Source: Emydura subglobosa
Taxonomy: Eukaryota > Chordata > Testudines > Chelidae
DNA length: 64,000 nt
Direction: 5' to 3'
Assembly: GCA_007922225.1 (NCBI GenBank)
Contig: ML679961.1
Span: 5,935,702-5,999,701, forward strand
Position 1 is the first letter of the stretch; each line of letters starts with the position of its first letter. A program made the position numbers and the translations under genes. This document shows positions 23,330 to 34,700 of the stretch, one piece after another. Below the pieces are notes generated by a model. The model was not told the origin of the DNA, searched no databases, and saw only the letters and a program-made list of their open reading frames with translations.

Positions 23330-23560
23330 CGGCACGGCTTTAGCTCGCACAGTAGCAAACCACCTCCGTTCGCCGCACTTCCGTGTGAGGCGCTCGGCGA
23401 GTGTCTCCTGTCTTTCTGGAAAAGTCTCTCTGGCCAGATCCTGCGCGTGTACCTCAGTGGGGCGGCCCTGTTCCCCTCGCCGCCCGGAGGTGACTGCTCA
23501 TGTCAACGTGTTGAGCTGGATGCGGCCCTCGGTAGCTCCCTCCAGCCCCCAGAAGGTCTT
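23330..23560. other. Small CpG-rich patch
   Basis: CpG dinucleotides are unusually dense for this window (CGTTCGCCGCACTTCCG, GAGGCGCTCGGCGAG, CTGCGCGTGTAC, CTCGCCGCCCGGAGG). The frame at 23385-23756 crosses it but shows no domain. It might be a small unmethylated CpG island, a weak promoter or a first exon, or simply a repeat remnant. There is no TATA box or splice donor that I would defend. Confidence 0.35.
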
Positions 23561-23704
23561 TCAACAGCATGTTAATCAGCAGTGCTTTGCTGGTGGGAGT
23601 GTGGCCCAGCTCCCGTTACCTCAGCCTCCCCCATTCAGCGCTTGGCGACCATTGTGTGCAGGTGCATATGTAGCTCAATGGTTTAGACCCCTCAACTGTC
23701 TAGC

Positions 23705-23760
23705 CACCCACTCTCTAATACCCTGGGACCGACGCAGCTCCCTCTACCCTGTATAGCCAC
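23705..23760 (+). repeat. Penelope-like 3' end fragment (provisional)
   Basis: CTCTCTAATACCCTGGGACC followed by GACGCAGCTCC and CCCTGTATAG matches the distal end of the family described at 38283-38385. Confidence 0.4.
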
Positions 23761-25479
23761 CCTCTGACAGACGCCATAGCGACGGGTAGGAAGAAAGGGA
23801 GCTGCAGGAGGGATCTCTGCAGTGGCGATGGGGATAGTATAGAGTGCCAACGCTGTGTTCTGTCTTTCTGATGCCTCTCCCATTCCTCGCTTTCCTACTA
23901 TCCATTGAGTCTTTGCCTCTCCTCTTGGCCCTCCCAAACTTTCCCCCACAGGTCCCAGACCGTCTCTTCTGCTGGACAGAGGTGAATCGACACTACGTGG
24001 AACCTGAATCTGCCAACATTTTGCCTCCCTCAAAAAAATGTAGTCCTCCAGCCCCCACAAAACCCTTCTTCCCAGTTCAAACTCCCCTCCTTCAGGATCG
24101 ACTTCCTGACCCAGTCCAGAAGGACTCATATGCCTCGTAAATGAGGTTGCTCAGCCAGCAGCAATCAGTCATGCCATGGGCCATGGCCTGCTGTCTGTCC
24201 CACTGCCTGCTAAGTCTGTCCCAGGCTCGCTGCACCAAGTGCTATGAGACCACCAAAGGACGGCTCTGCCTTAATTCCATCCCTGCAGGACGAGAAGGAA
24301 AGGAATTAGCAGTCCTCACTCATCCTTGGAAAGGAAAAGATTTTAAGAGATGCCCGCTCGCCCTTCCTTCCTCCTAATTCAAGCAGGAGCCTGAAGCAGG
24401 GCTGCCCCAGTACATATTTTTCTCATGAGAGGTTGATCGGAGTGGAACAGAGCAAATTCCATTACATTCTCACTCAGGCCTTTGGGCTCAGCTGTTTCCT
24501 GTAGCCATTTGTCAAGTGCTTTTCATCTGAAACATGATTCTTGGATTCAATTACTTTATAAAGTCAATATTTTAGGTCACAGCTTATGCATCAACAAAGG
24601 CATCTCCGGGGACTTTAGTTTAGCACAGTGGAGCTTTAAGTAATGTTCCTGCACCGCTCTATCTAAAAAGTCAATAAGGTATGCATGTTTCCCCCCACAT
24701 TTCATCCTCAGAGGCTGCAAAATTCTTGTTCGCTTTTGTAAATTTAAACCATTGAGAAGAGGTGAATGTTCCTGCATTATTTGCAAGGAGCTCACACAGG
24801 TTCACGTGGCAGTTTTCCCCACACATTCTTCCCGCTGAAGTTATAAATACTCAGGGGTCAGGCAGTTCACGCTGGCTGAAATTGGTCTCTGTGCAGAGGA
24901 CCAGCACAAAGCCTTGCACACCTCTTAACCCTTTGGGTTGACACCCTATTCAGAGATTAAATTCCACCAGCAGAGGACTGTTTGTCCTTTCTCATTTTTT
25001 TAAATTTACTGACTAGGCAGTGCTCACACTGAGGTATGTAGGTCCACAGATCCAGGGAGGAGACATACCTTTCCACCCACTTTGACATGGGCCAAAGCAT
25101 TGCTTCTGAGATATTTTCTAATTAGATACCGTCTCCCACCGGGTATATTAAAAAGGCGACAGGCATAGGGCAATCAGAAGATCTAGTTAGAAATTGCATG
25201 CTTGGAACCAATAGTCTGCAGTCCAGAGACAGTCCAAGTAAGAGTGGAAGAATCTCCCTTTGTGGGACTTAACCTGGGGACAAAATTCCAAATCAATTTG
25301 CTCTTTTTGTTTGTCTACCTTACCCCTTTCTGATCTGTGCTGATGTTTCCCATATGCGCCGTATGAAGACAAGAGTTAGATGGGAGGTGGGAATTATAAA
25401 ACAAGTTAAAAGCTTTGCTTTTTGGCCCTGCACAAAAAAAGGCAGGAGAAAGGAAGAAAGTTAAGAACATTTGGCCCAA
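23761..25479. other. Unassigned non-coding DNA
   Basis: There is no gene. The opposed frames at 23692-24129 and 23844-24140 are mirror shadows in pyrimidine-rich DNA. Nothing else was recognised. Confidence 0.5.
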
Positions 25480-25575
25480 AATAATTTGAATATTTTCATC
25501 AAAAAATTAAAATTTTGACAAATATTTTTCATCAAAAAGTCTAAATTCCGACCATTTCAATCAACTCTAGTCATG
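25480..25575. repeat. Remnant of AT-rich fold-back MITE
   Basis: ATTTTCATCAAAAAATTAAAA and TTTTTCATCAAAAAG repeats lead to TTTCAATCAACTCTAG, which resembles the right end of the family at 14537-14943. The left end is not preserved. Confidence 0.4.
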
Positions 25576-26415
25576 GAGGTTGGACAGTTAGTTGTTAAAT
25601 TAGCAAACCAATACTTTTAAGTACAGCTCTCATAATCATCTGACAGAACAAACCTTGTAAAATCCACCAGGATTGTGAAATCGATACCGTTCTTCCATCG
25701 GTAGCTCTGACTTGTGTGCCATTCATATGCCTTAGATATCACACAAATCGCATGGTTTTACTGTTCCCAGGCACAGTGCAAACCCCAATTCTTCAAACAA
25801 ATAAAGATTAACAAAACACTGCAAAAGAGATGGCATTCTCTACACAGAAAAGGAAGAAATCTTGATGTTTGAAACTGAGTTGTCATAAAGCTTTTCATCT
25901 TAGTTATCTGGATAGAATTCAAATGCCCAGAATGAAATGGGGTTATTATTTAGCACTTTATAATTGAACCACCTTCAGAGTAACCAGGATAACCCAATCA
26001 GTTGTTTAAAAATATTACTTTGCTATAGTAAATTGGCAGGTGCCACCGTTTGTTGCGCACCAAAGCCCCTATTTGTGCAGTTGGTCACTGCAACCTACAC
26101 AGTCTGCAAGTCCATGTCTGGGAGTTGTCTTTGATGCGTCTCACAGGCAGGAACCAAAGAAAATACAGGGGTAAGCAAAAAACCACTTCTTTTCCAGGGT
26201 CTTGTCTCCTATTTCTAAATCTTTGACCTTGCAGAGGCCCGAGAATCCCTGGTGAGCCGATGGATTTTCTGTAGCTAGTGATCTGCCCAGGGGAGAACTG
26301 TACTATGCTGCTTGTGCTTCAGAGCAAATTTGATATGATTTGATATCCTCCCTGGTGTTCCCAGAGTTTAACATGACAGAGTCACTGCCCTGACGACAAT
26401 GCCCATTATTGGAAG
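25576..26415. other. Unassigned non-coding DNA
   Basis: No gene or repeat was recognised. Confidence 0.5.
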
Positions 26416-26419
26416 TGTA

Positions 26420-26620
26420 AGCCAGGCCTGCTTGGTGTCCTACTCTGTCCCCCTCTAGTGGTGGCAAAACCAACTAGCAGTTGATGAACCTGCTACCACG
26501 GCAGATAAGAAAGGAAGGTCTTTTAGTGCAGGCAGTAGAGGCTCATATATTAAAATCCAGAGCTCCCCGGTTCAGTCCCCGACACTGACATCCCACAAGG
26601 GGTGTCAGCCCTACAGAAGT
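26420..26620 (+). repeat. Unnamed dispersed repeat with tRNA-like B-box word
   Basis: The block includes CTGTCCCCCTCTAGTGGTGG, GTTGATGAACCTGCTACCAC, and then CCGGTTCAGTCCCCGACAC, which resembles a pol III B box. I recognise the style of a turtle dispersed repeat but cannot name it. The region does not fold into a tRNA. Confidence 0.3.
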
Positions 26621-26799
26621 AAACATTTACTATCCAGTGCCACATGATACAGTCATTTCTTCTTCTAAATGTAAGGAGAAACTATGGTTTCTCAGGCACC
26701 ATCATCTGATGCGAGTGGCTTATGCTGATTTGTAATGCTCATTGTCTCTGTGACTAGCCATGAGATTGTTTCCTTTCCTTTAGCAATCAACTTCCAGGG

Positions 26800-27030
26800 A
26801 GAGACAACAGGGTCTCGGGCACTGACTGAGGAGTTAGGAGGCTTCTGTTCCTGCTTTTGCACTGATTTGCTGTGTGACCTTGGGCACACAGCTTCCTCTG
26901 TTTCTCCTCCCACGCTTCATGTATTTAGACTTGGAGCAGGGGCTGTCTCTCACTAAGCATTTGTCCAGCACCGAGCACAATGGGACCATTAGGCCCTCTA
27001 AGCACAACTGTGATATAAAGTATAACAATG
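26800..27030 (+). repeat. MIR-like core-SINE with tail
   Basis: TGATTTGCTGTGTGACCTTGG, followed by the GTATTTAGACTTGGAGCAGG and CCGAGCACAATGGGACC segments, repeats the order seen at 15190-15465. The tRNA-like head is poorly preserved. Confidence 0.7.
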
Positions 27031-27239
27031 CCCATTAGATGGAATCTAATTTTAATCAAGTGATTTTAAATCATGTGAAATCTTATTTTACAAAGCTCGC
27101 ACCCGCTTCCCCTTTAAAGACAGCCAAACTCCTGGGGTCCGACTGTGCTCTCAAGTCACCCAGTGGCTGGAGAAATCAATGCAGAGTCATTGCGGGCTCA
27201 AGTATAACCGACCAAAGAGAGCCCAGATCAATTAGATTG

Positions 27240-27760
27240 TCTTGTTACTGCATCTGTTGAGATCAACAGTTATCTGTAGCTGGCTCTCAATTGACATCAG
27301 TAGTCGCATGCACTGTTGTTGGAGAGATCTCACCGCCTATAACCTTCTGACAACTAGATACAACTCCAAATATGCTGAACAGCTGTGCAGAAGGACTTCA
27401 GAAAAACTGAGGCACCACTTGCTGCACCTGACTTACTCCAGAAAGGACCACCTCAAACAACAGATCACCACACGCCCCCAACACTCGGGAATTAAAAAAT
27501 AAGTCTGGAAATTTACCTGGAAGTCATGCAAGAAACCCAAGACGACTATCAAAGAAACCAGATGACGGCCATCCAACAAAAAAAACCCCAAAAGTGGAAC
27601 CAACTACAACTCCACAACCAGCGAACAACACCCCCACGACCTGCAGACGTGTCAGCTTGAACGCTTGTCTCTCTTTCACCAACAGAAGTTGGTCCAGTAA
27701 AAGATAGTACCTCCCCCACCTTGTCTCATCAACAGTCCCAGGATTTTAAACACTGCAGAA
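27240..27760 (+). mobile_element. Penelope-like element fragment with coding remnant (provisional)
   Basis: The frame at 27242-27502 gives 86 residues rich in basic and polar residues (LTTRYNSKYAEQLCRRTSEK near its middle). It looks like a transposon ORF but I cannot match it to a known domain. After about 150 bp of A/C-rich sequence, the same strand carries TTGTCTCTCTTTCACCAACAG, GTTGGTCCAGTAAAAGATAG and CCACCTTGTCTC. This is the 3'-end family found at five other places. I infer that the coding remnant and the end belong to one 5'-truncated element. The Penelope assignment rests on arrangement only. Confidence 0.4.
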
Positions 27761-29796
27761 ATGCTCCAGTCTCCTAACTAGCATATCACCAGGGCAGTGA
27801 TAGGAGGGGTGAAATTGTGACTGTACCTTCTGCGGCTTCAGAGCAACATTGCACCATGAGACAACGTCAGGTACATTTAATCTAGTCTCATTATCAAGGA
27901 AAAAAAGAGTCCTGTCACTTAGCTCAGCAGCTAATCAGGATAATGTATTGTGGTCTCCAGGTATCTTAATAGGATTGTTTAAACCGTGTTTAGCTTTAAA
28001 TCAGTTCCTCAAAGAATCTGATTACCGCTGACCTCTGTGAGTTTGACAGAGGGGAGAAAGCCAGGTAGGGCCCCCATTATCATTTTGGAAGTGCTGCCAC
28101 ATAAGATGACCTTGTTAAAATTTGATGACTTTTGAACGCGTGCAGGATGCAAGTCGGTATAATACCCTCCACACTCCCAATTATATCTGTGCCGGGTCAG
28201 ACCGCAAGGTGGGGAGGGGAAAAGCAAGCTGGAGAAAGACAACTGTGCAGTGTGAATTCTCAGTGCTCCTTTTCCCCCTAGAACTGCATCAGCACCATAA
28301 TAAAGAGTAAGTACAGACAGGATAGCTGGAGAGACACGCATCATTAGTTCCTATAGGCTTCCTGCCCTTTCACACGGCAGCATCTCCAATTAGAAGCAGG
28401 ATCCAGTAGACCCTTACAGTTTACCCACGTTTCACACGGCCTGCTGATTTCACTGATGTGTACAAGGCTCGTTTTCATTCATGCCAGCAGGGTCTGCCCA
28501 GAGCAGTTCGAGTGCGCTACCCGTATCGGTGCAATATTAATGCCTGATTATAGCAATGCAAATATTGTTCTAATAGCGGTTCACAGCAGGATGAAACGAA
28601 ACTAAAGCCTGCAAAGGTGAGCAAAAAAGGAAGGCGGCGCTACCTGCGGAAGAAGCTGACGTTAAGTTTACTTGCTAGAATTCTTTATGCTCCTAAAATA
28701 TCGGAAATATGGGCCCTCAGCTCCGTTGCTTGGAGCCTCATGGCATTTGCACAAAGTGGGCGTAAAATGTTCCCAAATGACACTGGTGGCATTTTGCACC
28801 CATTGTGCCTGAGGGTAGATGGCAACACAATCTCTTCTGCCGCACCCCTTATCTATCATAAGCATGTTGACAGTATCAGGACAAACTGGATTCTGTCAGC
28901 ACAGAGCACCTCCTCTTACAATTCACAGTACCAAATTCACAAGAATGCGGCCAGCCCCACGCACTGTCCGGCCCTAATCCTCAGAGATGGAAAGGGCCAC
29001 AGCTCAGCGAGGCACTGTGACAAGCCAGTCACCTGCATGGCCTCCCTAGGGACACACTGAAATTGACCTGGGGAAGAAAGAGACCGCCAGCCCCAGAGCA
29101 AAATTTAAAAGAAGCATCATGACCAAGCCAACGGCCAAGACTGAACATAAGCCCCTGCAATAGAACAGCTGCATCCATCGAGTCTCTCTGCAGTCGCTTG
29201 TCACTCTCCAGAGTTGGGATGATGTGCTGGGAGTTGGACGGCTGATTGCCCAGCATTCTTCATGTGTCCATCCAAGTTGAGTCTAGCAAATTAAGCCAGT
29301 CATTTTGCTTCCCACCGAGTCCCCTTAAGATCCACAGTTATACTGAAAATTTCCCCTAGGCCCCTGAACAGGGGGCTGAAATCCACTGGCTCCTCCATCT
29401 GTGAGATGTCATTTTCAAAACACGGCTGATTAACTAGCAAGCCCAACGGTAGAATTATGAAGTCCTAAATCTCACATTGTAACAACAGTAACATTTTGCC
29501 TCCTCTGAGCCCCCTCAGCAGAGCTGCACAAAACAAACGAGGGTGAAATGGGAGTCAAAGAAAAAACCAAGTGGCTGAAAATTGTGATTTCTCTCCCCCC
29601 TCCCCACGTTTTTCAGTTCCTTTGTCTTTTCCCTCTACCCCAATGCTCTTCGCTATTTTCTTCGGTGTCTTTTCTTCCCCTTTTATTGATTCTCTCCATC
29701 CCTCTGTCTCTCTCTTTCTGAAAGCAACTTTCCCCTTTCTTTGCACAGTCTTGCCCATATTTGTCTCTGTCCCAACCCCCTATTTCTCTCTCTTTG
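27761..29796. other. Unassigned non-coding DNA
   Basis: No repeat is recognised. The 147-codon frame at 28617-29060 has no domain, an antisense frame across it, and low-complexity content, so I do not call it a gene. A pyrimidine-rich tract occupies about 29590-29800, just before the Harbinger MITE. Confidence 0.5.
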
Positions 29797-29799
29797 TAA

Positions 29800-30249
29800 G
29801 GCCTGGTCTGTACTTAAGTTAGGATGACATGAGGTGTAAAGTCCACATTCCTGAGCACCACAGCTAGGCTGACCTAACCCGCAGTGCAGACACAGCGAGG
29901 TCGACAGAAAAATTCTTCCATCGACCTGACTACCGCTGCTCAGAGAGGGGGATTGCCTACAGCAGTGGTTCTTAACCTTTCCAAACTACTGTACCCCTGA
30001 AGCCTGAGTCCCACCCCCACGGTGCTGAGGCATGTAACTTAGTTTCATGGTGCCCCTGTGGCTCCAGGCAATTGCCTTTCTTGCCACCCCCAATACCAGA
30101 TCTGCACTTGCGACCCCTCTAAACCCCTAGGTTAAGAAACACTGGCCTACAGTGAAAGAAAAACCCCTTCCGTCTCTGTAAGAAGCATCTGCACTACAGT
30201 GGCCCAGCTATTGCACTGTCGCTGTAGTGCCCATGATGTAGACATGGCC
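29800..30249. mobile_element. PIF/Harbinger-type MITE containing a hAT MITE
   Basis: The left end GGCCTGGTCTGTAC follows TAA (29797-29799). The right end is the inverse of GGCCATGTCTAC and is followed by TAA (30250-30252). A 3-bp TAA duplication with GGCC..GTCTAC inverted ends is the PIF/Harbinger signature. The interior carries GGTCGACAGAAAAATTCTTCC and a TGTAGTGCCC block. It has no coding capacity. It is interrupted at 29963-30144 by a separate hAT element. Confidence 0.75.
29963..30144. mobile_element. hAT MITE, 182 bp, with perfect 8-bp target duplication
   Basis: It begins CAGTGGTTCTTAACC and ends GGTTAAGAAACACTG, inverted repeats differing at one position. The 8-bp GCCTACAG occurs immediately before (29955-29962) and immediately after (30145-30152). 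The interior has CCCCTGAAGCCTGAGTCCC, typical of short Charlie/Zaphod-like non-autonomous hAT elements. It is nested in the Harbinger MITE and is therefore the younger of the two. Confidence 0.9.
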
Positions 30250-30252
30250 TAA

Positions 30253-30447
30253 AGTGTATAGACGTTAAAATATTCTTTGAAAATATGTTGACACCTTCTC
30301 TTTCTGCCCTTTGAAGTATTTGGTGGCAATCACCTTTATGCATATTCCAATCCTTAGCTTCCTCTCTGGGCTAAAAACAATGAGAGTGTATAGGCCCATC
30401 CCAACTGGGGAAACATCTTCTTTGGGAAGCATTAATTAAGCAAAAGC
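30253..30447. other. Unassigned non-coding DNA
   Basis: This is a short spacer with no recognisable feature. Confidence 0.5.
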
Positions 30448-30487
30448 GGAAAGGAAAGGAAAGGAAAGGAAAGGAAAGGAAAGGAAA
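30448..30487 (+). repeat. (GGAAA)n simple repeat
   Basis: This is a pure pentanucleotide array of about eight GGAAA units, likely unstable in length. Confidence 0.95.
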
Positions 30488-33400
30488 AGCTTTGATGCTT
30501 GATAAGGAATTTTCCCTACTGTTAGTTTCTCAAACTGAAGACTGCTATTATTTACTTACAGATGAGACTTCCATCTGTGTGTCCGCTAGCTGACAAACGG
30601 GAGAAACTCTCCCCTTTCCTGTGCTGCGTGCCCTGCTTATCTCCTATATGTTGATTAAGAACCAGAGGAGAGGAAAAACAAAGTGAAGGTTTAAACAAAG
30701 TAGGAATAGCTTGTTGGTGACCCAAAAACCTGAAAGTTCCAGAGGTCAAAGTTCTTGATACCTGTCGCCTTTTATTTTATTTAAAGTGAATGTATTGATG
30801 TTGGATTACGCCACCGCAGGTTCGGCTGTGGTGGCTACAATTTCCAGCTCAAGAGAGTGAAAATCGCCTCTACTACCTGCTTCCTATTTAGAGTCTCTAG
30901 GAACATATAAAGACCAAAGAGAGTGACCACACGTACATTTATAAATACAAGGTCTAATCTGTTCTTCTATAATTCTATCTATTCAGCGTACAACAATTAT
31001 ATACGAGGTGACATGTTAGTTACTCATAACATCACACAATAAATGAACATACTTCAGCAAGCCTATACGTATATATTCATCCCAGTTTAGAAATTTGCTG
31101 GGTACATTTGTTTGCCTTATGACTCAGATACCTATCTCTGTATGCAAATAATGTGTTTCGTTCCAATGTGATGTCTCATATCCTAGAATAAGCTTTGGAA
31201 AAATATTAGGTATAATCAAAGAACGTATGAATTGTGACCACTGGATTCAAAAGACTAAGGGATTTTGTTTGTTTTGGAAAAGGATTGTTGCACTCTAGAA
31301 GCAATAGGCATTACATGGCACAAAAAGGACTGCTGAAAGATATAAGCGCCTAGCCAGGGTATAACTTCAGAATACTAAGAGAAATTGCTTTAAAAGGAGG
31401 ATCCCAACTGATTGTATTTCGTTATTTGCCCTCTCTATTAAATGAATTAAACCCTCCAACTTAAAGAAGACTGTCGCCATCTACTGGATATCAAGTGGAG
31501 AAGCAGAGAAAGCTGAAAGCTGAGAACCAGTTGGCAGATATCTAATAAAAATCAGGTGGTGGCCCCCTCCAAGAAGCCCTGAAATCGAGGTGTACAAAGC
31601 TGAGGTCATTGTGTGGGACCCCAGAGCTTTTCTAGAAGCGTGAGATGCTGTGTGGGAAAGACTCTCTCCTTTTCCCAGGCTCACAGGATCAAGAGTTGAC
31701 TGAACCCATGAAGATGTGGCAGATTCCCCAGCGTGACCAACGCCTAGACCAGCCATGTGTAAAAGGCTCTCCCTTATTCCAGGACAAACTGAATAAGCAG
31801 CATCTGAGAAATTTTGCTTCAGAGATTGTGTTTCCCCTTCCGTTCTTCAACATAAATAACTGAAGGTGATATCTTGTCGCATCTCCCATCCCTAGTGAGA
31901 CATATTTTGGATATTAACTGACGCTATCTGCATGCCCTCCTTTCTAGTCCAAGCAAATTGGCCTAAGAAATTTAAAACAATAACTAAGCACTTGCTTTTG
32001 ATATTCTAAATGTGTTCCCTTTTGGATCAATCCATTCACCCAGCAGAGACCACGCTCTTAAAAGTGCCTTAAAGACAAATCTGTCATTACTCCTTGGAGA
32101 AATACTAGAAGGGTGATAAATGTGTTAGGTACCAAAGAACTGATGATTGGGCATCATAAATAAATGTACTAAGAAATCTTGGTGATTTGCATCGTTCCTT
32201 AGCGTAGCTGCTGAGCCTCAACCATAGCCTGTGGCAATTGCTTGCAAGACTATATGTGTTCCGTACATGCCTTGAACATCAGTTGCATCTACACTTGATT
32301 GACGAACGGTTGATTGTCTACTGATGTGACTGTGGGTGATGTGAATTAATAGATTGTTGATTGGTTAGGAGTAACCAAGCATCCTTATTTTAGTAGTACG
32401 GTTCAGGATAACAGCTAAGCTAAAAAGAACTTAGTGTTAAATTAGTAAACTTACATTCCCCGGACTCGTCGGAAAGGGTAGATTTCATTCTCATATTAGC
32501 TACAACACTTATCCAGTTGGCAAATCTAGTTTGTTAGATTTCAGTTTTTAAAAAAAAAATAAAATCTACCTTTCAACCACTTTCACACTTTGTCTGTCTT
32601 CGCCCTGGCCCTGCTCCTCCATTTGTTTTTCTTCTCTCCCTGCCGCTCTCCCATCCTTTTGTCTCCAGCTCTGCTGTCCTCACTTTATTGCTCCCTGCCT
32701 GCATGTACGTTTCCCACTCAGGGCTGCATGCTTTCAGTAGCAGCCTCTGTTGTTCCATTGCTCACTCCACCCTGGAGCCTGACCCTGCAAGTACTTTAAT
32801 GTGTACTTAGCTTTAGACGCCCGCGTGCTCCCGTTGGCTGCATCAGGAGTCCTCAGCTTGTCAATTAATCAGGGCAGGACTAAGGTCGTTCAGGTCCATC
32901 AGCACATCCTACCTGGGGGGTTCCCCATTGGCCCCGCCTCCAGTGCCATGGCCACGGCCCTGTTCTGTCTGCCGGGTTGGTGGGTGGCATGCCCAGACCA
33001 TCATTCCAGGATCAGGCAGGCTGGGATCTGACCTGTAGATGGAGGACTCAGTGCCGCGGTTTCAGGTTAACAACTCATTGGAACACACCAGGCAGTTCAC
33101 CCTTCTCTTCCAGGCTGCCTGCAGACTCAGGCAGATATCACTGCCTCAGTTACACTCGCGTCACGTTCTGAGGTTTCCTCTGTGGAGTCTGAAGCCATCA
33201 AGCAACTCCAGAAGCTGGGACCCTCAATATGGGCCTGTAGTGCCTGTACTTTAATGCATCCCACCAGACATAAGCGTTCGCAGCATCCAGGCCTTTGTGA
33301 GCTTTATAGAGATGTAGCCAGTGACACCCTGCTTTGCTATACTGGTTGTCAAGAAGTCCCATCTTCACTGTGACATTGACAATGAGAGTTTTTGAAGGGC

Positions 33401-34154
33401 CTCGATCTATCCTTACTTCTCACATGACCGGGACAACCTGATGAGGACATCAGCAATCTAGGATTGAAGCATAATGGCATCAAATTACAAGTGGTGGAAA
33501 AGGGAAATTGAGAAAAGATGCTGGCAAAAAGAAGAAAAGGCCTTTTGACTTTCACGATTGCAGAATCTGCATGTCGTAAAGAGTACGTAAAATCATCTCC
33601 TTATAACGGACATTGGTATTGGCACCATTTCTTCACAGTGTGACAAGCCTAAATAATAAAGGCCTGATGATTCTCTTCACTTCTACTGGGGTAAAACAGG
33701 AGCAACTGAACTGAGTTACACCAGAGGGAAATGGGTGCAGGAATAACATTAACTAGTTATCATACACATAATGAAGAACTTCCAGTTAATGGAAGATAAT
33801 AAAATTATAAGATTCAGCAACAACAGCAGGAACATTTGATACCAAATAAAAAAATTCCTCTTCTGACACTCTTACACATTGATAACGTTTGATAAAGTCG
33901 TTAGCTTTACAGGCATTCTCCGGCAAATGAGCCATATAATAGCATAGTTTAAGTGTTATCCTTAAGTGGTAAACCTTCCAATTATGCTTGAAGAGAAATG
34001 ACTGTATGCTGCTAATTATAGAATCCACACTTTGGATTTGTTTGAAGTGAGAACGCTCGCTTCAGTTAAAATAAAAACCAACCTTGAAGCCAGAAAAAAG
34101 AAATCAGAGAGTATGAGACCCACCATTTCTATATTGAAGACTATGACTCAGAAT
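30488..34154. other. Unassigned non-coding DNA
   Basis: This is 3.6 kb without a gene. Positions 33660-33740 (CCTGATGATTCTCTTCACTT then GGGGTAAAACAGGAGCAACTG and GTTACACCAG) look like half of a fold-back element related to the one at 6918-7029. The remaining sequence, including the pyrimidine-rich part around 32590-33040, shows only shadow frames. Confidence 0.45.
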
Positions 34155-34157
34155 AAG

Positions 34158-34700
34158 ATTATGTCACAGAGGTCGTGGATTCTGTGCCATTTACAGCTTC
34201 CGCCCTGGGACAGGGGGCCTGCAGCACTCAAGGGTGGCAGGAGGACCCGGAGCTCTCTGCTGCTGCCGGTGGTGGGGGGATATCTACACCTGGCACGGGG
34301 CCCTGTAGATCTGAGCTGCTCCCTGCTGCCATGGGTGGTCCCCACAGTTCCAACCGCCGTGGGGCTCCCAGCGGCTGCAGGGGGGGGGACCAGAGATCCA
34401 TGCCCTTGCTGGCAGCAGTTGCTAGCCGCTGCGGGAGGCAGGGGCACCCACAGCTGCCTGACACCACAGGTGGCTGGGGGCCCGACTTGGGGCTCTGAGC
34501 CTCCACGGCGGTCCCCCCAGCGCCAAGTCCCAGGGGTGGCACGGGCCCCATAGTCCCGGATCCCCCAGCCCTCCTTGGTGTTCCAAACCACGTGGGCAGC
34601 GGGGTTTGCGGAGCTGTCAGCTGAGGCAAGTTCTGACCCGTCCCCCTGTTTATTGCCCGTGACCTGTCCCTGACTTTTACTAAAAATAACCATGACAAAA
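34158..34700. mobile_element. Putative non-autonomous DNA transposon, GC-rich interior
   Basis: The left edge contains TATGTCACAGAGGTCGTGGA and the right edge ACTAAAAATAACCATGACAAAA. These form only weak inverted ends (TGTCAYRG type), but the pair is one I recognise as bounding a dispersed turtle repeat. The interior is extremely GC-rich (GCTGCTGCCGGTGGTGG, GGGGCTCCCAGCGGCTGCAG) and generates long frames on both strands, up to 219 codons on the reverse strand, all without domains. No clear target duplication was found. Confidence 0.45.

Noticed and set aside
23660..23700. TAGCTCAATGGTTTAGAC as a possible tRNA-derived SINE head
   Set aside because: The similarity stops after about 20 bases and no B box follows at the proper spacing.
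23692..24140. Opposed 145- and 98-codon frames
   Set aside because: They are mirror frames in pyrimidine-rich DNA without protein-like periodicity.
26520..26600. tRNA-like sequence with CCGGTTCAGTCCCC
   Set aside because: The B-box word is present but no acceptor or anticodon stem can be paired around it. It is more likely part of a dispersed repeat.
28617..29060. 147-codon forward frame
   Set aside because: It has no recognisable domain, no splice or promoter context, and an antisense frame across it.
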